Assembly (NCBI RefSeq): GCF_933775445.1
Contig: NC_065877.1
Location: 1,798,001-1,862,000 of the forward strand
Source: Argentina anserina
Taxonomy: Eukaryota > Streptophyta > Magnoliopsida > Rosales > Rosaceae
DNA length: 64,000 nucleotides
Direction of reading: 5' to 3'
The position numbers and the translations under genes were made by a program. Of the stretch, positions 48,515-61,895 are shown one piece after another (position 1 is the first letter of the stretch; every line of letters starts with the position of its first letter). The notes beneath the pieces are model-generated. The model had not been told where the DNA came from. It saw only the letters and a program-made list of their open reading frames with translations, and did not search any database.

Positions 48515-48880
48515 TTAGTGTCTCAGTCTGTGCTGTGGAAGACTGCTGCTGCAGTCCACGTACATCACCAACATTGATCGAGTTGATGAACACACAAGGA
48601 GCTGATAGTCTAGTAAAGTGTCGTGATCAGTAAGCTCCATATCTGTATCAGGATGATATGGAAGTGGTTGGGATTTGAGCAGCGAGAATTCACTCGCATT
48701 GTTAACCTGACCAGTGCTGGTGTTGGAGGCACTAATGTCCTCCAATGTTGATTTACTAGGCCTAGCAGCCTCCTTTGACTTTCCTGATCCTGCTAGGTCA
48801 TTCTGTATTTGCTGAGGCAAAGATAGGCCAAAGGAGGCTGCTGCTAGGATAGTTCGGTAAGTGTTCTGAACAGGGAACAC
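48515..48880 (-). other. Unassigned open frame, possible gene remnant
   Basis: A 121-codon minus-strand frame has amino-acid composition more like protein than noise in its first 90 residues (SLPQQIQNDLAGSGKSKEA, STLEDISASNTSTGQ). It begins at GTG after an AG acceptor-like site, so it could be a terminal exon or fragment. No family was recognised, and its neighbours give no clue. Confidence 0.25.
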
Positions 48881-49352
48881 ACTGCATGATAAAGAACCTG
48901 GTTTTTGTTCGATTTTGTGACAGCTGCTTGATCAAACGGTGTAATTTTGAGTTTTTCATTAACAGAAGTTGGACTTCTTAACTCTCCTATCACACAAAAA
49001 TCATAAGCAGAAAATACATATAGGACAGATGTTGTCTTGCAATGAAACTGGCATTCAACATTGAACTAGCTTACTGAAGCAGTGATAGTATGCCATTAGA
49101 AAACTTACCAATACACATTTATGTACTTGTGTGATTGCAAAGCAGCAGAGTATACAACATAACATCCTACAAACTCTAACGAAATTACTTCAATTGAGGC
49201 ATTTTTGCAATTATACTTCTCATAAGAGAAGATTTATGACCTCTATATACAGTCCAGGAGACTTTACTTATTGAGTGCATGATCAATTTGAAATCGCATC
49301 TTTGGTAAAGGAGGATAACCTGGATGCATGACTTACGTTCCTGGTTACACCA

Positions 49353-51480
49353 TCACTCCCAATCAGCATCAAAGAAACCTGCATCTTTCATCTCTGAATA
49401 ATATACATTCTCCAAATGTAAATCTTCCTCCTGTTTCATCCAAGTGCCATAACCAATCAGAATATACTACCACCTTAATGAGAAACTTGCAAACTACAAT
49501 AAAGGGTGAATCAATGAAAGCAAGAGAACATTTAGCAATTGATAAAGGAAGATAACCTGGAAGAAGTCTGCCAGAAATGTAACATATAAGAGAGGAAGAT
49601 AGAAGGCATGGTAACAGACAATAGAGGCCCCATATAACCTGCAAATTGGAAATATATAAGAAACCAATATATAATATGAACAAGATATTAGTCAATCAGA
49701 AAGTAAAACTCAAAGACTATACATACCAGTACCCAAATCCAGCTCCATTTCCCGTAAGTCCACATGGAAACAATGCTAGTACATTCATCAGAAACATGAT
49801 AGCTGTATAGTTGTAGAAAGAAGGTCTTGCTGCACAAAAGAAAAGAGACATTAGGTTCTGTCAAATAGGTATTGAATAGATCAAAATATAAAGGGAACTT
49901 ACCGGGTAACCTGTCTCTCCACTTGGAATGGTACATGAACAATATGAAACCATAAACAGCAGTTAATACTAGCCTATGGACGGACCACAAGTTCCACTTC
50001 ATCCTATGTGTATGATCGTTGTCGTCCACAAACAGCGGAATTCCAAATCCAAACATATAAGTAGCCTGGAAGAGAAACAGCATGGATTTAAAGCTCCATC
50101 AACATGCATTTCCATAAAAAAATGTACATAACAATACCATAGATTAGAGCAAGCATGTAATATAATTCGCAGAAGGTATCACATTATTTGAATTGCTTCT
50201 AACATGACAAAAGAGTTTGCAATTGGTACATAACCCCAAATTTGGAAACTAAGACCTTTAGTAGTATCCGTAACCCACAGGAAAGTGAAATTGACCACTG
50301 TCATATATTACTATTTTTTAAGCCACTTAAAAGCATAGGTACAGCCAGAGTGAAATAATTTTTTTTGAGTAAAACAAAAGTGATACCTTCAGAAGTATAT
50401 CTACACCAACAAGGATTCCTGAGACAACAAATGTTCGTGTCAATGCTTCCAGTCCACTCCCATAATTCCCTTGGAGTAAAAATGCCAGCAAGCTCACTTC
50501 CAAAAATAACATTCCGGAAGTCGTGAACAGGGATAAGACATTCCATGCCAGTTCTTTATCAGGTGTGCATTCCCATGCCTGTGCCAATAAAGTGACAACC
50601 CAACCTGGTATTAGGTTTAAAATTGCCCCCGGAGACTGAATGTAAACAAATACAGCAATCCAACCAAGTGAAAGCCCCAAATTCAACTTATGTCCTAACA
50701 ATGTAGAAATCTTTGTATTCCTTTGATTCATTCACCAAACCAATTCACTAGTTGCAAAATTATACTCACACTACTATCTATCCTGTTCGATTCATAAACC
50801 TCATATCAGACTCAAGCAACCAAGTGAAACAAAAGTGGTATTTACTCTAGCTAACATACAATACAAAGTAGTACCCCAATCCTCACCGTCTCAAAATTGA
50901 AAATCAACCCAGCAAGATTACACCTCTCATCTATCACTGATCACAACACCTAGCAATAACTACCACACTGAGATTAGCTTTCCATTAAAACCCCACCATA
51001 ATTTTAACAACCCTAAACAAAAACAGAAAAGCCTGAAACTTATATCAGCAACCAATTACAACCTACAGATATCAGTCAGACAAAACCCAAGTACCAATTA
51101 CTACACTAATGTTTTCCATCAATTTCAAGATTCATACACAAACCAAATTCCCATAAAGGTCAAAACTTTAGCTAAAGTGGGTTGATTTCTTGGACCTGAA
51201 GAAAGCACCAAGCGAGATTGAGCAAGCTAACAAGCCAAAGGCAGCCATAGTAGGCCATCATGATATAGGAGCGGCCATGAGAGAGCCTCAAGAAGCTCTT
51301 CTTCGATTGATAACCCAAGTAGAGAGCAAAGAGAAGCGAGGCCGTGATGAGAGCCACGTTGTGCCAGAACCCATGGCACTGACCCAGCCAGCTGTAGAGT
51401 CTGGGGCCCGAAACGGCGTCGTCTAGGGTTGAATTGGGGAGTGGGATTGGGAGCAGAGGTTGGGGGAGTGGAGATGTCAT
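49353..51480 (-). CDS. Seven-helix membrane protein, TPRA1/CAND (candidate G-protein-coupled receptor) family
   Basis: This family of plant and animal membrane proteins has been proposed to act as receptors coupled to G proteins. Six minus-strand exons: 51196-51480, 50387-50635, 49903-50065, 49727-49829, 49557-49638 and 49353-49430, in phase, 319 residues. Hydrophobic helices are visible in each large exon (VALITASLLFALYLG, MMAYYGCLWLVSLLNLAW, ALTRTFVVSGILVGVDILL, ATYMFGFGIPLFV, LVLTAVYGFILFMYHS, YTAIMFLMNVLALFPCGL, GASIVCYHAFYLPLLYVTFLA). The acidic tail, EEDLHLENVYYSEM followed by KDAGFFDADWE, is a hallmark of the family. No break is present. The frame assignment is secure, while the receptor role is a family hypothesis. 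Confidence 0.9.
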
Positions 51481-53054
51481 TTTTGCATTTCAAGGTGGGG
51501 GGAAATTGGGAAACCCTAATTTTGGGGGAATTGGGGATTCGACTCGAAAATCGAAACCCTAGAATTTGGAAGGTGGTTAATTTGGTTTTAGACTAATGGG
51601 TTTGGAATAAATGTCATCTGAGATTGTATGACCGTTAGTCAGAGAAAGAGGGCAGTAGTTAGGTAACCGACCAGAGCTGTGGGCCACCGGTAGATTTTGT
51701 TTTTGTTTTTTTTTTTTTGATGATGAAACCGGTAGATTTTGTTGCTTGTAAAACTTATTGATAGTTTGATACCGTTATTTTTCTTAGTAACACGCGGAAC
51801 TTAGATGTAACATTCATGAAGCCTCTGAAAGTTATGAATATCAGTGATATTGAGTAAAAAGTTCTATGGCAAAAGCTTAAACTCATGTATGAGGACAATG
51901 TGGAAGTAACTTCAAGTAAAAGTAGCTGATCAACTATGACTCTCTTTCTATGGTTCTTTCATGTCGCATATTTAGTGAGATCTAGTAATATATGACCGTA
52001 AAATATTCTACGAGAGAAAAACAAGTGAAGGAAAGTGCCCACTTTGCCGCAACCACTATCATGTACAAGCACCCTAACATCCACCTAGGCTTGTCTTGCA
52101 ACTGGTTTGGCAGCCCAACCCCTCTAGGTGTTGGCCTTGCGACAATTTCGTCCATATATGCGCTTTGTCTTGCGTGTTTTTGCCCGTTTAACCCACCTAG
52201 GCACTTGCTTGCCTAGCCCTCCTATGTGCTTGGCTTGTAACTACTTTGTCCACCTAGGCCGCCGCCTAGATCCTTTTAGCATTTTAAACGATGTTTTTAA
52301 AACATTGCTTCAAATCCTCTAAATTAATGATTGATTTATTTTTTCTCAAAAAAAGAAAAAGAAAATTTCTTTTCAAATATTCATACCGAATCTAATTCCT
52401 TAAATCATACTTGTGCATATGTATCATTTTGCATGAAATTCAGTTTCGTGATCAAACAAACAAATGCGAGGGCATATATGAAAATCATAATGTTTGTCTC
52501 AAACCGTAAGTCCGTAACCGTAAGTCCGTAACCGTTACTCGGATCAACGTCGAAAGCTCTATTTTGTCTCCTTCTGCGCCTTAATATTAGGATCGTACCA
52601 TATTGCTTCAACTCCAGAATTCCTCAAAGGACAAAGCTTTGATTCGGTTAGTTTAATATCACTTACTCGATCAGTCTAAATTTGGATAGAAAGCCTGTAA
52701 AATTCACTCGCTTCATGTTTCGACTGTTCGACATTTGAACCTATTGATGTCAGAACGTATGGACTTGGTTGATTTGGATTTTCCTCGAGTCTGATGTGTT
52801 ATTCTTTAGTTTCACCATGAAATCCTCTGGCAGCTAAGCTTTTTCTGAGATACGTACAATAAGCAATGGCATTTTGTTAAGACGAGGAACTTAGGTCATT
52901 GAAACTGCCTTTGCATTGAACGTACGTTCCATTCAGAAAGGTCTCCGGCCACTTCTATTTTCCGCTACGAAATTTCAATCGTGTAAGATTTCATGCGTGA
53001 ACTATCACATTGCTGAATTCATATGATGTCTATCAAATTTTAATGGCAGTTAAT
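51481..53054. other. Shared upstream DNA of two divergent genes
   Basis: The left side is the promoter of the CAND-type gene and the right side that of the SCD2-like gene. Around 52083-52260 the motif CCTAGGC or CCTAGG recurs several times in a GC-richer patch, resembling debris of a dispersed repeat. Just before the SCD2-like start, ATGGCAG at 53043 could be an acceptor of a leader intron. Confidence 0.5.
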
Positions 53055-54758
53055 ATGGATCGAATGAGGCCGGTGTATGTTAGGCAGAAGAGCAATTCCA
53101 GTGGTGCGCCGGGAACACCAAGCTCTCCTCTGATGGCCTCTCCGACAATGCACCACCATTCAAGGTCGGGATCCGTCGGAATGACTGGTGGCAAGAAAGC
53201 ACAGAACACTAAAGCCGCGGCACAAAGGCTTGCACATGTCATGGCACACAAACCCACCACCGATGACGACGATGAGGATGACGATGACCTCTCTTTTGAT
53301 CTCGGCTTGTCAAGCGGCGGCGGCATCGGACTTGGCGGTAGTGGGAGAGCAATCCGGCCTCGCTCTCCAATAGTAAATGTATGTATGCATAACACCATAT
53401 GTATAGCAAGCATAGATTCCTTGATCAACTTGTGACTTTGTTTGTGTTATTAGTACATAGTTCATAACAAGTCGGATGAAATCTAGGAACCTTATATTTA
53501 TGAACATATGTATTGCATGAGTTTATGGGAGTAATGCTTACTGGAAACCTAAATTTTATTCTGATAGTCAGCTCGTACTGTTCAAGAATCATCCTCATCT
53601 GCGAGGACACCAGTACCAGGTGGTCGATCAGCTCTATCAGTCAAGACCGCCCGCTCTGTGGAACAACCATCATCAACTTATCCAACGCCAGCTATGCGAC
53701 CATTTCAATCCAACAACTCTGTGGAACCACCATCTTCAGCTTATACAGCACCAGCAAGCCGGCCATCTCAGTCCATAAATACTAGACCAACCAACTCTTT
53801 AGAACAATCACCATATTCCGTTCGTTCTTCAATAAATCATAGATCATCTCAGTCGTCTTCCAACATTGTTGAACAACCTGGTTCCGCTCGTTCTACATCA
53901 GGCATTAGCTCCTTAGATTCTCTTCGTCCTTCATTAGGTACACGATCATCTCAGAGTAGTAGTAACAATGAGCAACCAAACTCTGCTCGTTCTATGGCAG
54001 CGGCAGCAGCACGTTCACAGTTTGGAACCAAGCCAGTCCGCATGGTACCGGCTACTGTACCTATAACACTTAGGCCGTCCCCTTCTGCAGATACTCCCGC
54101 TGAGACTAGGAGAGATCCACCAGTTCCTATATTACTAAGGCCACCTTCTTCTGCGATGCTATCTTCTGATGGTTCAGGTGAAAGTCGGAGAGATAGAAGG
54201 TATCAAGCTCTGATGTTCTTTGATATGATTCATATTATTAATTTAGTTTTCACCATGACAGTTTTTAATTTTCTATAATTCCCTTTCTTGTGTGCTGACT
54301 GTGAGAGAGCAAAAATATGTAGCTCATTTGTACTACTTGTAAACTCCATCAGTTAGTAGGTAGTCATATAATATATGGAGCATAATGCTACCCTTCGAAG
54401 TTTCTCTATTCGATTTTTTATGATTATCCTCCTATATGACTACTTGGAGAGACTTAAAGTAGTAGTAGGATAGCAACTCATGTATGAATTTTAATTTTTA
54501 TTCTTATACTAATAAACTCCTTATGGTGGCTTTTCTCAATTCCTTTTGATGTTCATATGGATGGATTATAGATCTGACGCCCTTTCTAGTTCTATGAGCA
54601 GGTTGTCGATGGATTTAAGTAGTCTGAACCTACGAGACACTGGATCGCAGGATTCTTCTGCCTTGCAAGACGAGGTATGGTCCATGATCTTGTTAGTGTG
54701 TTGGACTTTCAAGCTTATAATGTGTCAGATCTCTATTTTCTCTTTCAGTCTGAAAGAT

Positions 54759-54811
<53 letters not shown>

Positions 54812-57298
54812 AAACTAATGAGGTGTGAATTTTATGCAGCTTGATATGCTACAAGAAGAAAATGATAGTTTACTTGAAAAGGTGATGCCAATAACCCAAG
54901 CATTTTTTTCCATGATTAATTAACGAGCCATGTGGATTTGGTTAATTTTTATATGAAATCATTTTGCAAAGCGTGCACCACTTTGAGTTCTTTTATATTC
55001 ACATTAACTACAGTAAAGGCTGCAGCATCTCACCTGATAAAATTAAGTTTTATGCTTTGTGTGAATGACGTTGTGTATGAGAGTGATCAGAGTGGTTCAT
55101 CAGTGTAAATGCGATACTTCTAAGTTAATTGAGTTATCATGTCTGTCTGTATCCCATGGTGATTGATATGTGCCTCCCCAGCTTCGACTTGCAGAAGAGA
55201 GGATTGAGGAAACAGAGGCAAGAGCTCGGCAGCTTGAGAAACAGGTACTGTATAAAATCTTAAGAACCCCTAATTGGTATGATTACTTTGCCTGGGGATC
55301 ATACTCATAAATAGACACGTCTACTTCCATTAAATCAAATGTTAGATCATCTACTCTGCTTGTGGACTGGTAAAGTCATCAGGCCCTTAGGATAAACTAC
55401 TGCCCTGATCGACCTTTATACATACCATCACTGGTATTGGCGTATTTACTTTTGCTCATGAAATGGTCTATACTTTTTGCAGCATGAGCATATACGATGA
55501 TGTGCTGGGTAATCTAGATGTTTGAAGTGTATACTCCCACGTACGGTAACTGTTTCTTACTGCTTGTGTCTCTTTTCTTCATTAGGTTGCTAATCTTGGA
55601 GAAGGTGTAACTTTGGAAGCTCGTCTTCTAAGCAGGAAAGATTTGAAGTCTCATATACTATGTAAATGAGATCGATTATTTATAGCTTTCTGATGTTTAT
55701 GTTCACATTTAATTCTTCAGAAAGGAGGCAGCACTGCAGCAAAGGGAGGTGTGTATATGGATAAAATGTTTGCTAATTTCAATCATATTAATGTGATACC
55801 ATGTCTTGCAAGAGATGCATCAATGCATCAAGAAACGTGAACAGATGATCCCAATCTCTACTCCATCTTTATTTGAGTTTAAATTACATTCTTTACTTCG
55901 GCCTACATTATTTATTTTTTCAGAAATGACTCGCGAACTGTCAAGAATAGTTTGGTTATTTTCCTGTACAGCTAGTTGTATGATTCAAAAAATGCATCTG
56001 GAGGTTAATACCTTACCATGACATCTGTAACAGGCTGCTTTGAGAGTGGCAGCACAAACTCATGATGACAGAAATGATGAAGCTGAGTCTGAACTGCAAA
56101 CAATTCGGATCATGACCCAGAGAATGATACTGACTCGTGAAGAGAAGGTTTGTCTTCAATCTTTTGCTCATGATAATCGGTTCCTTCTTTCCGTCTAGGT
56201 TCATATGTGACTTTCAGTTTTTCATCTTAGGAAGACGTTGTTTTGAAGAGATCTTGGCTTGCTCGGTACTGGAGTTTATGTGCTGAACACGGTAAAGACA
56301 TTTAATTTCATAATTTAGTGAATAAGCCACCTAAATTGCATGCTTGTTAGCTGTCTATACTCTAATGTGAAGTAGACCGTACATTTTTTATTTTATAGCT
56401 GACCGTTTTTGAAAACAAGGACTGGTCCAAATTACATGCTTGTTCAACTATCTTAAACTCCGGTGAAGGACTAAATTTTACTGAATGCCTTTTGAAGTGA
56501 TGTACTTGTAAGCTCATGAAACATGTAGGTCTTGACACATAATCAGAGTACTGGAATCAAACTTACTACCTTTTCTAAGGTTCACAATGGGGTTCCTTAA
56601 TATATCCTAGCCTTCCTAGGATCCAAGTTAATAGTTTGGTAGTGAGTTTTGTGTTCATGGACTTACTCTTCTGATCAGTATATGAGTAGGTAGCCTTTGA
56701 ACACTTTTCACATTCAACCATCCTTGATGTAACGGGCAGTAGAATGATTTGGCAGGTATACATGCTGAAATTGCTACAGCACGACACGAATTCTGGTCAT
56801 CTCTTGCTCCTCTTCCTGTTGAAGCTGTCTTAGAGGCTGGAAAGAAAGCGAGAGAGCAGACAGGTAAGTTGAATTTTCAAGACTGAATTACCAATGTAGT
56901 TAATTTCATTGGAAACTGACAGATCATATGCATTTCTCCTCCCTTTTAGTTAAATCTGTTGCAAATCCAGTGTCTCAGTGGATCTCAATAATTTTTCTTC
57001 AATTGTCATGCTAGTTGAGGAGAAAAACGATGTATTTGAAAGGGAGCATAGTCCAAGGGATTTGAATGAACTCTCAGGAGAGGGAAATATTGAGAACATG
57101 CTTTTAGTGGAGCAAGGCCTGCGTGAACTAGCATCATTGAAGGTTCTGTCCTAATCTTTATTCTTGAACCTTTTCACATTTTCTGAACAAAGAAAAACGA
57201 ACTTCATCACATGTGTTATACTCGAATCATGGCATTAGACAAGTAGCTGTGTGCTGAGATCTTCTGGAATATATAACTGAGCATGTACATTTGTAATC

Positions 57299-57332
<34 letters not shown>

Positions 57333-58812
57333 TTAGTAATTTACTATCAGCAGTTCATTAGGTGAAACAACAGAATTTTCATGGTGGTCTGCATTGATCT
57401 ATATGTTGCAGTCATTTCGTGTAATGACCATTCTTTAGTGCAATTCTTTCAAAGGTAGAGGATGCAGTGGCAATTGTAATGGCTAAACATCGACACCCCA
57501 GTTCAAAATCTGCTTCATCAGGTGAAGTGATTCAACAGTTGTGATTTTATTAAAGTTAAAGATTTTAATAATATCCATCCAGAACTTGACATTACCACAG
57601 TGATTTTGGAAAAATCCTACTTCCCATAAAAACAGTTATCAGCTGTCAAGTTTCAGACTTCCTCCGGCATGCATCATATTCATCTTATGCGGCTATCCTA
57701 GTTAAAGTTTAAGAAAGTAAAATTCTTGATCAGTTGAAGTATGCTGCTGCAGATTGGTTCATTCCTGAACAAATGAATTTGACTGAAGAACTTGATTCCT
57801 CAATTTTTCATTTGTTTGTCGACACACACTTGCATGTTTGGCTACTTTCTGTCTGAAATGGTTGCTTCATACTATGCTCAATAAAGGGCTATTATTTTTT
57901 ATTCACCAACAAGAACTAATTCACAGTTTTACAGGTTTTATGACTTTCAAAATATTTACCTTTTACTAAAAGAGATATACACTCGTCTGATAATTGATTT
58001 TTCTTTTCTTTCATTGTTTCTTGTAGAGGTAAAGGTACCAGCTGAGGGACAGTTTGAAGGTTTTGGTAAGATTATCATTTCTGCAATTTATTTTCTACTG
58101 GCTCTTTTAAGTCCCACATTTTTTTGACATGAACATTAGTTTTTGGCTTGTAAAGTAAGGTCGGGTATGGTAAAAAATCGTAGTTTATCATGAACATTGC
58201 TATTCTCCACTTACATTAGCCATGCTGCTATTCTCCACTTACATTAGCCATGCCATGAGTTAATGGAGGTGTTTCGTTTCAGAATTGAGCAAAGAAGAGT
58301 GTGATGATGTGTTCTTCAAGCAGGTATGACACCTTTTGAGTTCTACTTTTTGGCTAAATAAACTTGTGATCGAGGAAAGGGTGATTTAGAACTAAGCAAA
58401 TTTGGAGGAAACATATTCCACACACCACAAATTATGTATCAGATGCAGTCATTTTGATCTCTTGCAGGCTTGGCTTACATACTTCTGGAGAAGAGCAAAA
58501 AATCTTGGACTAGAAGCAGATATAGCAGATGATCGTTTGCAATTCTGGATGAACCGCAACATCCAGCAACCTACTTCACATGATGCAGTTGATGGTGCCC
58601 TCTTATTCTCATAAAATTCATTGTTGAAGACTTCCTCTTATACCAAGTGATTTTATGGTTAACCTCAAATCTGATATTGTTGGTTCCAATTTGCAGTTGA
58701 ACGTGGTCTCCTGGAGCTTAGAAAGTTGGGAATCGAAATCAAACTATGGGAAAAATCGCGTAAAGGGCTTGAGCATGATACGATTCCTAAAACACGCCCG
58801 TCTGACTACTGA
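53055..58812 (+). CDS. SCD2: Coiled-coil protein similar to STOMATAL CYTOKINESIS DEFECTIVE 2
   Basis: SCD2 proteins act with the DENN protein SCD1 in vesicle traffic during cytokinesis and growth. Sixteen exons give 678 residues: 53055-53372, 53568-54199, 54572-54674, 54840-54881, 55182-55244, 55586-55635, 55721-55748, 56034-56147, 56231-56291, 56756-56863, 57015-57142, 57455-57521, 58027-58065, 58283-58323, 58468-58594 and 58697-58812. The N-terminus is disordered and Ser/Pro/Arg-rich with [10 protein letters not shown], an acidic [15 protein letters not shown] stretch and repeated VEQP-S-S units. A coiled coil follows ([21 protein letters not shown], in two exons), then the conserved [21 protein letters not shown] and [13 protein letters not shown] region. 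The C-terminus is [19 protein letters not shown] ... [13 protein letters not shown]. All introns are GT..AG except the one after exon 6, which starts GA. Confidence 0.9.
54763..54804 (+). repeat. (AG)21 microsatellite in an SCD2-like intron
   Basis: An uninterrupted 42-base AG run lies 36 bases before the acceptor of exon 4. Its length could affect splicing and it would be a polymorphic marker. Confidence 0.95.
57301..57333 (+). repeat. (AT)n(GT)n microsatellite in an SCD2-like intron
   Basis: AT repeats pass directly into eleven GT units between exons 11 and 12. Confidence 0.95.
58199..58254 (+). repeat. 28-bp tandem duplication in an SCD2-like intron
   Basis: GCTATTCTCCACTTACATTA followed by GCCATGCT is present twice with an offset of 28 bases, between exons 13 and 14. 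Confidence 0.9.
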
Positions 58813-59644
58813 TACAACTGAGCTTACTGGAATTTGCTGCATTTGTTCTTGTGAGCAAGATATCAATGTGTATACTATATATCTTCATGTAATGCAGCAG
58901 TTGGTCTTGTGATTACACAAATTGAACCAAAATATGTGGTTGAGTAAGAAGATTATGGAGTTTAAACAGTTGCACTTGTAAACTGTAGGTACACAACTCA
59001 CCTTTATAGAAGTAAAAATTCATAACCTTTATATGTGGTTGATACTTGATAGAGTAAGAAGAACGAGGAATGTAAACAGAATTTAGAAAAGATTATAGTG
59101 GTACTTGGTACTTGCACCTTGTAAGCAGCTTTAGTAAATCGAAAGAATGGAGCTTCAAACTGATCGATGAAAATGTAGACAACTTTCTGCCGAATAATTT
59201 CATTACTAACTCATCACTAGTTAACTGATTAGCTATTCTAATGGTGAATGCTGACCAGTACCACTATAATTATAGATTAGCTTATAAGTTTGCAGAGTTT
59301 TTCATTTCAATACAAGTTACCACTTACCACCATTGTGGCTCTATGGAATGAAAAATTACAAACACCCTCTTCATGTAAATTGAAAAGAGAAAAAAAGGAA
59401 AATAGCTGTCAATATGGGCAGCCTGACCAAAATAAGAGCAGTAGATGAGAACTTCCCATCTTATCCCCAAGTGTGTTAGGTGGGTGGTAGACTCTAGAAA
59501 CACACGACTATCTCTCACTGTGGACTGTTACGAGAGAGTTGGGAAGACTGAAATAAATAGGAGGAGAGTCATTGTCACATTTGCATTTAGGCATCTGATT
59601 CCATTCACTCACTCACAAACCTCCAACACCCAACTTCTTCATCT

Positions 59645-60248
59645 TAGGGGTGCACTGAGGTAAAAAGCCTTGACTCTTTAATATCTGGAACCTTGAAAGC
59701 TCCTATCTTTTTATGGTTTTATGATCTGGGTTTGATTCATCTAGCTGAAATTTGTAAACAGATCAGTTCACTTTGTATTCTGTCTAGTTTAGTATTGCAA
59801 TTGTAGCTTGGATTTGATTGATGATGTTTAAAGATCTGCCTTTTAGTATGGCTACTGAGCTTACTTGGATTTTTTATATGTGTGACTTGTGATTTCTATG
59901 GCTGTTTTCACAGATCTCATCAGCTCTTGACAAGGCTCTGATTATTCTGGGTTTTATTTAATTATTATTGAAGTACTTAAAAATTGAATCTTTTCTTTCT
60001 TAAATTCATGATTGCATCTGCTCTGTTATTTTTTCAGTCAATGGTTTTTACTCATAGGCCGTAAACTTAACATACGAATTAGCAAACCAGAACTGAGACT
60101 GTAACTTGTGTGTTTGTGGGAGAGTGAGAGCATTAGAAGTTTAGAACTAGATGAAAGTTTGTTGTTTTAGTCACTTGGGTTGCTTTTACAGCTATTCTGC
60201 TTCAATTTCCTAATCTGATTGCTGAACTGTGCTTTTGATTAGATCACT
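59645..60248 (+). promoter_or_regulatory. Leader of the Cu/Zn SOD gene with a split miR398 target site
   Basis: A leader intron is inferred from ACTGAG|GTAAAA at 59659/59660 to GATTAG|ATCACT at 60242/60243. Joining the exons brings TAGGGGTGCACTGAG (59645-59659) next to ATCACT (60243-60248). This 21-base junction pairs with miR398 except at the two outer ends, two central positions and one more. Cytosolic SOD mRNAs are known miR398 targets in their 5' leaders. Neither half is a site alone. Confidence 0.6.
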
Positions 60249-60255
60249 TTGAACC

Positions 60256-61895
60256 ATGGCAAAGGGCGTTGCTGTACTTAGCTCCAGTGAAGGTGTTGCC
60301 GGAACTATCCTCTTCACTCAAGAGGGAGATGGTGGGGAATCTTTAACTAGTAGTCTATAGGATGTATATTGTTAGTTTGCTGTTGATATTGGTCAACTCA
60401 ATTTGTTTCATTAATTTTCCAGGCCCAACTACTGTGACCGGAAACATTTCTGGCCTCAAGCCTGGGCTTCATGGTTTCCATGTTCATGCTCTTGGGGACA
60501 CAACAAACGGTTGCATGTCAACTGGTATGAACCATTGAGTAAAAGTTGTTCCTTTATTATCTGATACTGCTGGGACAAAACACCAAAGCCTACTCCGCAT
60601 TATCTGTTTGTTAATTCACTGTATTTTAGCTTGTATCTAATGATCTGTTTACTTGTAGGACCACACTTCAATCCTGCTGGCAAAGAGCACGGTGCTCCTG
60701 AAGATGGGACTCGTCATGCTGGTGATCTTGGAAATATCACTGTTGGGGACGATGGTATATATTTATCTCCTTGTTTTTTGACTTCCTTGTTTGTCCTGTT
60801 TGTTTTCATTGATAGCCATATGATCACCAGACTAGCCTTTAGATTTCTCATTTTACTGGCGTGTGGGAGTCATTTAGTACTGAAATAAGTGAGTGTTTGA
60901 TACTTTCTTGACACTTACACTTGATATGTTTCTGTGCTTCAGGAACCGCTTGCTTCACAATTGTTGACAAGCAGGTTTGTGGTTAACATCCTACTATATT
61001 TGAGTTAATGATTTCCTGTAAATTTTTATGTGCTTGGCCCGTCTTCAAATTCAATTCCTCTATCATGAAGTTTACACTATGGCTTGCAGATTCCTCTCAC
61101 TGGACCACACTCTATCATTGGTAGGGCGGTTGTTGTCCATGCTGACCCTGATGACCTTGGCAAGGGTAAGTTCTTAAATTCTCTACATCAAAACCTTTTT
61201 ATCTCTCAGATAGTTTCAAATTTGAGCGAGTCAATAGATGGTGGCTCAAATTTTTGTAGTAACTTTGGCCTTCTTGGCATCTTAATTCGGATAAAATAGC
61301 TGCTATATGTATAGGTTGTTTGGATTTTCGTACTTCCATTTTGTTGGTCCTTAACATCAATGGTGTCTTTCACCATTTTAGATCAGCCAGATGCTAGTGT
61401 GTACTGTCAGTTTTAGTTCTCCCTAAGTAGCTAGATGCTAATTTGATGCCAATTTTAATTACAACACTATTGTTGTGTTTCTTCTCAAGTTACTGGTGTC
61501 TAATCCAATATTCGTTATATTTGACCTCAGGTGGACATGAGCTTAGCAAATCCACTGGAAATGCTGGTGGCAGGATAGCTTGTGGTAAGCTAATATGCTC
61601 AACTCATTAAATGAAATTCTCGCGTAACAGTAGTTTCATATAATTTTGTTTGGTCTTGCTGTGCTATCCTACATGTGGTGCCTTTTTGGTTTCTATTTCA
61701 AATCAGAATGAAAACTAAAAACAAGTTGGTCTCTCCTTTTGGTTTCAACAGTAGAAGTCTCTTAGTTTTATGATCTGTTCAGTTCTGTTGGTGATCCTTA
61801 ACACGTAAACTATGTACCGGGTACATATAATATTTTTTCTCTTAATACTCCATTGTTCCTATCTTTGTGCAGGTATTATTGGTCTCCAAGGATGA
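60256..61895 (+). CDS. CSD1: Cytosolic Cu/Zn superoxide dismutase
   Basis: The enzyme converts superoxide to oxygen and hydrogen peroxide using Cu and Zn. Seven coding exons: 60256-60331, 60423-60524, 60659-60754, 60943-60974, 61090-61165, 61531-61584 and 61873-61895, GT..AG and in phase, giving exactly 152 residues, the standard length of the cytosolic form. There is no transit peptide ([13 protein letters not shown]). Metal ligands are present in [34 protein letters not shown] and [13 protein letters not shown]. The conserved disulphide cysteines are in NGCMSTG and RIACGIIG. The intron layout matches plant CSD1 genes. Control by miR398 through the spliced leader is likely and described separately. 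Confidence 0.97.
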
